This document shows, piece after piece, positions 5,138-5,344 of a stretch of 5,344 nt of DNA. A program made the translations under genes and the position numbers. A model generated the notes under the pieces. The model did not search any database, was not told the DNA's origin, and was given only the letters and a program-made list of their open reading frames with translations. The stretch is from JBEKDJ01 sp050014415 (GTDB lineage: Bacteria; Desulfobacterota; BSN033; UBA1163), in NCBI GenBank assembly GCA_050014415.1, contig JBEKDJ010000345.1:1-5344 (forward strand). Reading direction: 5' to 3'. Position 1 is the first letter of the stretch. Every line of letters starts with the position of its first letter.

Positions 5138-5344
5138 GTATGCCGTAAAACGTATGACTTGTCGGTTAAAGTCCGCCCGTGGGAGTTTGGCAGTTCGCCC
5201 ACGTAACTTGAGGGAGATGTAAAGGGTAACCTGAAGCACTAAGTTTCCTGACGAAGGCTCCGTGAGGGAGCTAGGTAAACCTGCGGGTCGCAGCGTGAGC
5301 GAACCTGGATGTAGCCTCGAAATTTACAATGGAGTTGTCGACCC
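5138..5344 (+). mobile_element. Group II intron, 5' part (domain I), cut by window end
   Basis: The stretch from GTATG (5138-5142) has the layout of group II intron domain I. A small hairpin CGG-TTAAAGT-CCG (5163-5175) matches the well-known GGG-TGAGAGT-CCC element at nearly the same distance from the 5' end as in common bacterial introns. Further stems follow: CGTGGG/CCCACG (5178-5183/5198-5203), GCTCC/GGAGC (5257-5261/5267-5271), CTGCG/CGCAG (5281-5285/5289-5293) and the enclosing TGTAAA/TTTACA (5218-5223/5323-5328). CTGAAG, AAACCTGCGGGT and GTGAGCGAACC resemble the CTGAAG...AAACCTTCGGT...GAACACGAAC run of known introns. No long open frame crosses it, as expected for RNA. The reverse transcriptase/maturase gene and domains II-VI would lie right of the window. 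Subclass and exact 5' splice site (5138, or a second GTATG at 5152) are uncertain. Confidence 0.72.

Noticed and set aside
5057..5239. 60-residue - strand frame across the intron start
   Set aside because: It straddles the structured intron RNA and the flanking gap, has no motif, and is best explained by chance.

Overview
The window holds seven protein genes, one of them broken by frameshifts, and the 5' part of a group II intron at the right edge. Base composition is middling (somewhat A+T-rich between genes). Ribosome sites are of the bacterial AGGAGG type. The gene types (DUF5658 membrane protein, DUF2284 Cys-rich protein, B12-binding radical SAM protein, GloB-like metallo-hydrolase, small flavodoxin, FmdB-type and other mini zinc ribbons) suggest an anaerobic or microaerophilic bacterium of the Desulfobacterota/Nitrospirota/NC10 sort. 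That placement is inference from family knowledge; no marker gene is present.

Left part, + strand. A Rho-independent terminator (2-43) closes an operon lying left of the window. An A+T-rich leader follows, with promoter-like elements and dyads. Then come a two-gene unit, a TTG-started DUF5658 membrane protein (391-822) and a 67-aa protein of unknown function (837-1040), and the remains of a two-knuckle zinc-ribbon gene (1120-1309) that reads through only if two single-base losses are restored. A GTG-started DUF2284 protein (1420-1950) ends the + strand block.

Middle and right part, - strand. Reading from right to left: a B12-binding radical SAM protein (4880-3609), an MBL-fold hydrolase of the glyoxalase II type (3492-2863), a 51-aa FmdB-type zinc ribbon (2688-2533) and a small flavodoxin (2467-2006). 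The last two are 65 bases apart and probably co-transcribed. The gaps before the hydrolase (116 bases) and before the FmdB gene (174 bases) are large enough for separate promoters. The flavodoxin converges on the DUF2284 gene across a 55-base gap containing a 19-base imperfect tandem repeat.

Right edge. From about 5138 the + strand has the layout of group II intron domain I: a GTATG 5' end, a small 3-bp hairpin with a loop resembling UGAGAGU, a chain of short perfect stems and an AAACCTNCGGGT...GAGCGAACC block. The intron runs off the window, and any reverse-transcriptase gene would lie beyond it.

No single pathway ties the genes together. The common theme is redox and metal-centre proteins (flavodoxin, Cys-rich DUF2284, radical SAM, zinc ribbons). 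I saw no CRISPR array, tRNA, rRNA, defence island or clearly new multi-gene system. The points most worth checking are the intron, the doubly frameshifted zinc-ribbon gene and the short FmdB gene.
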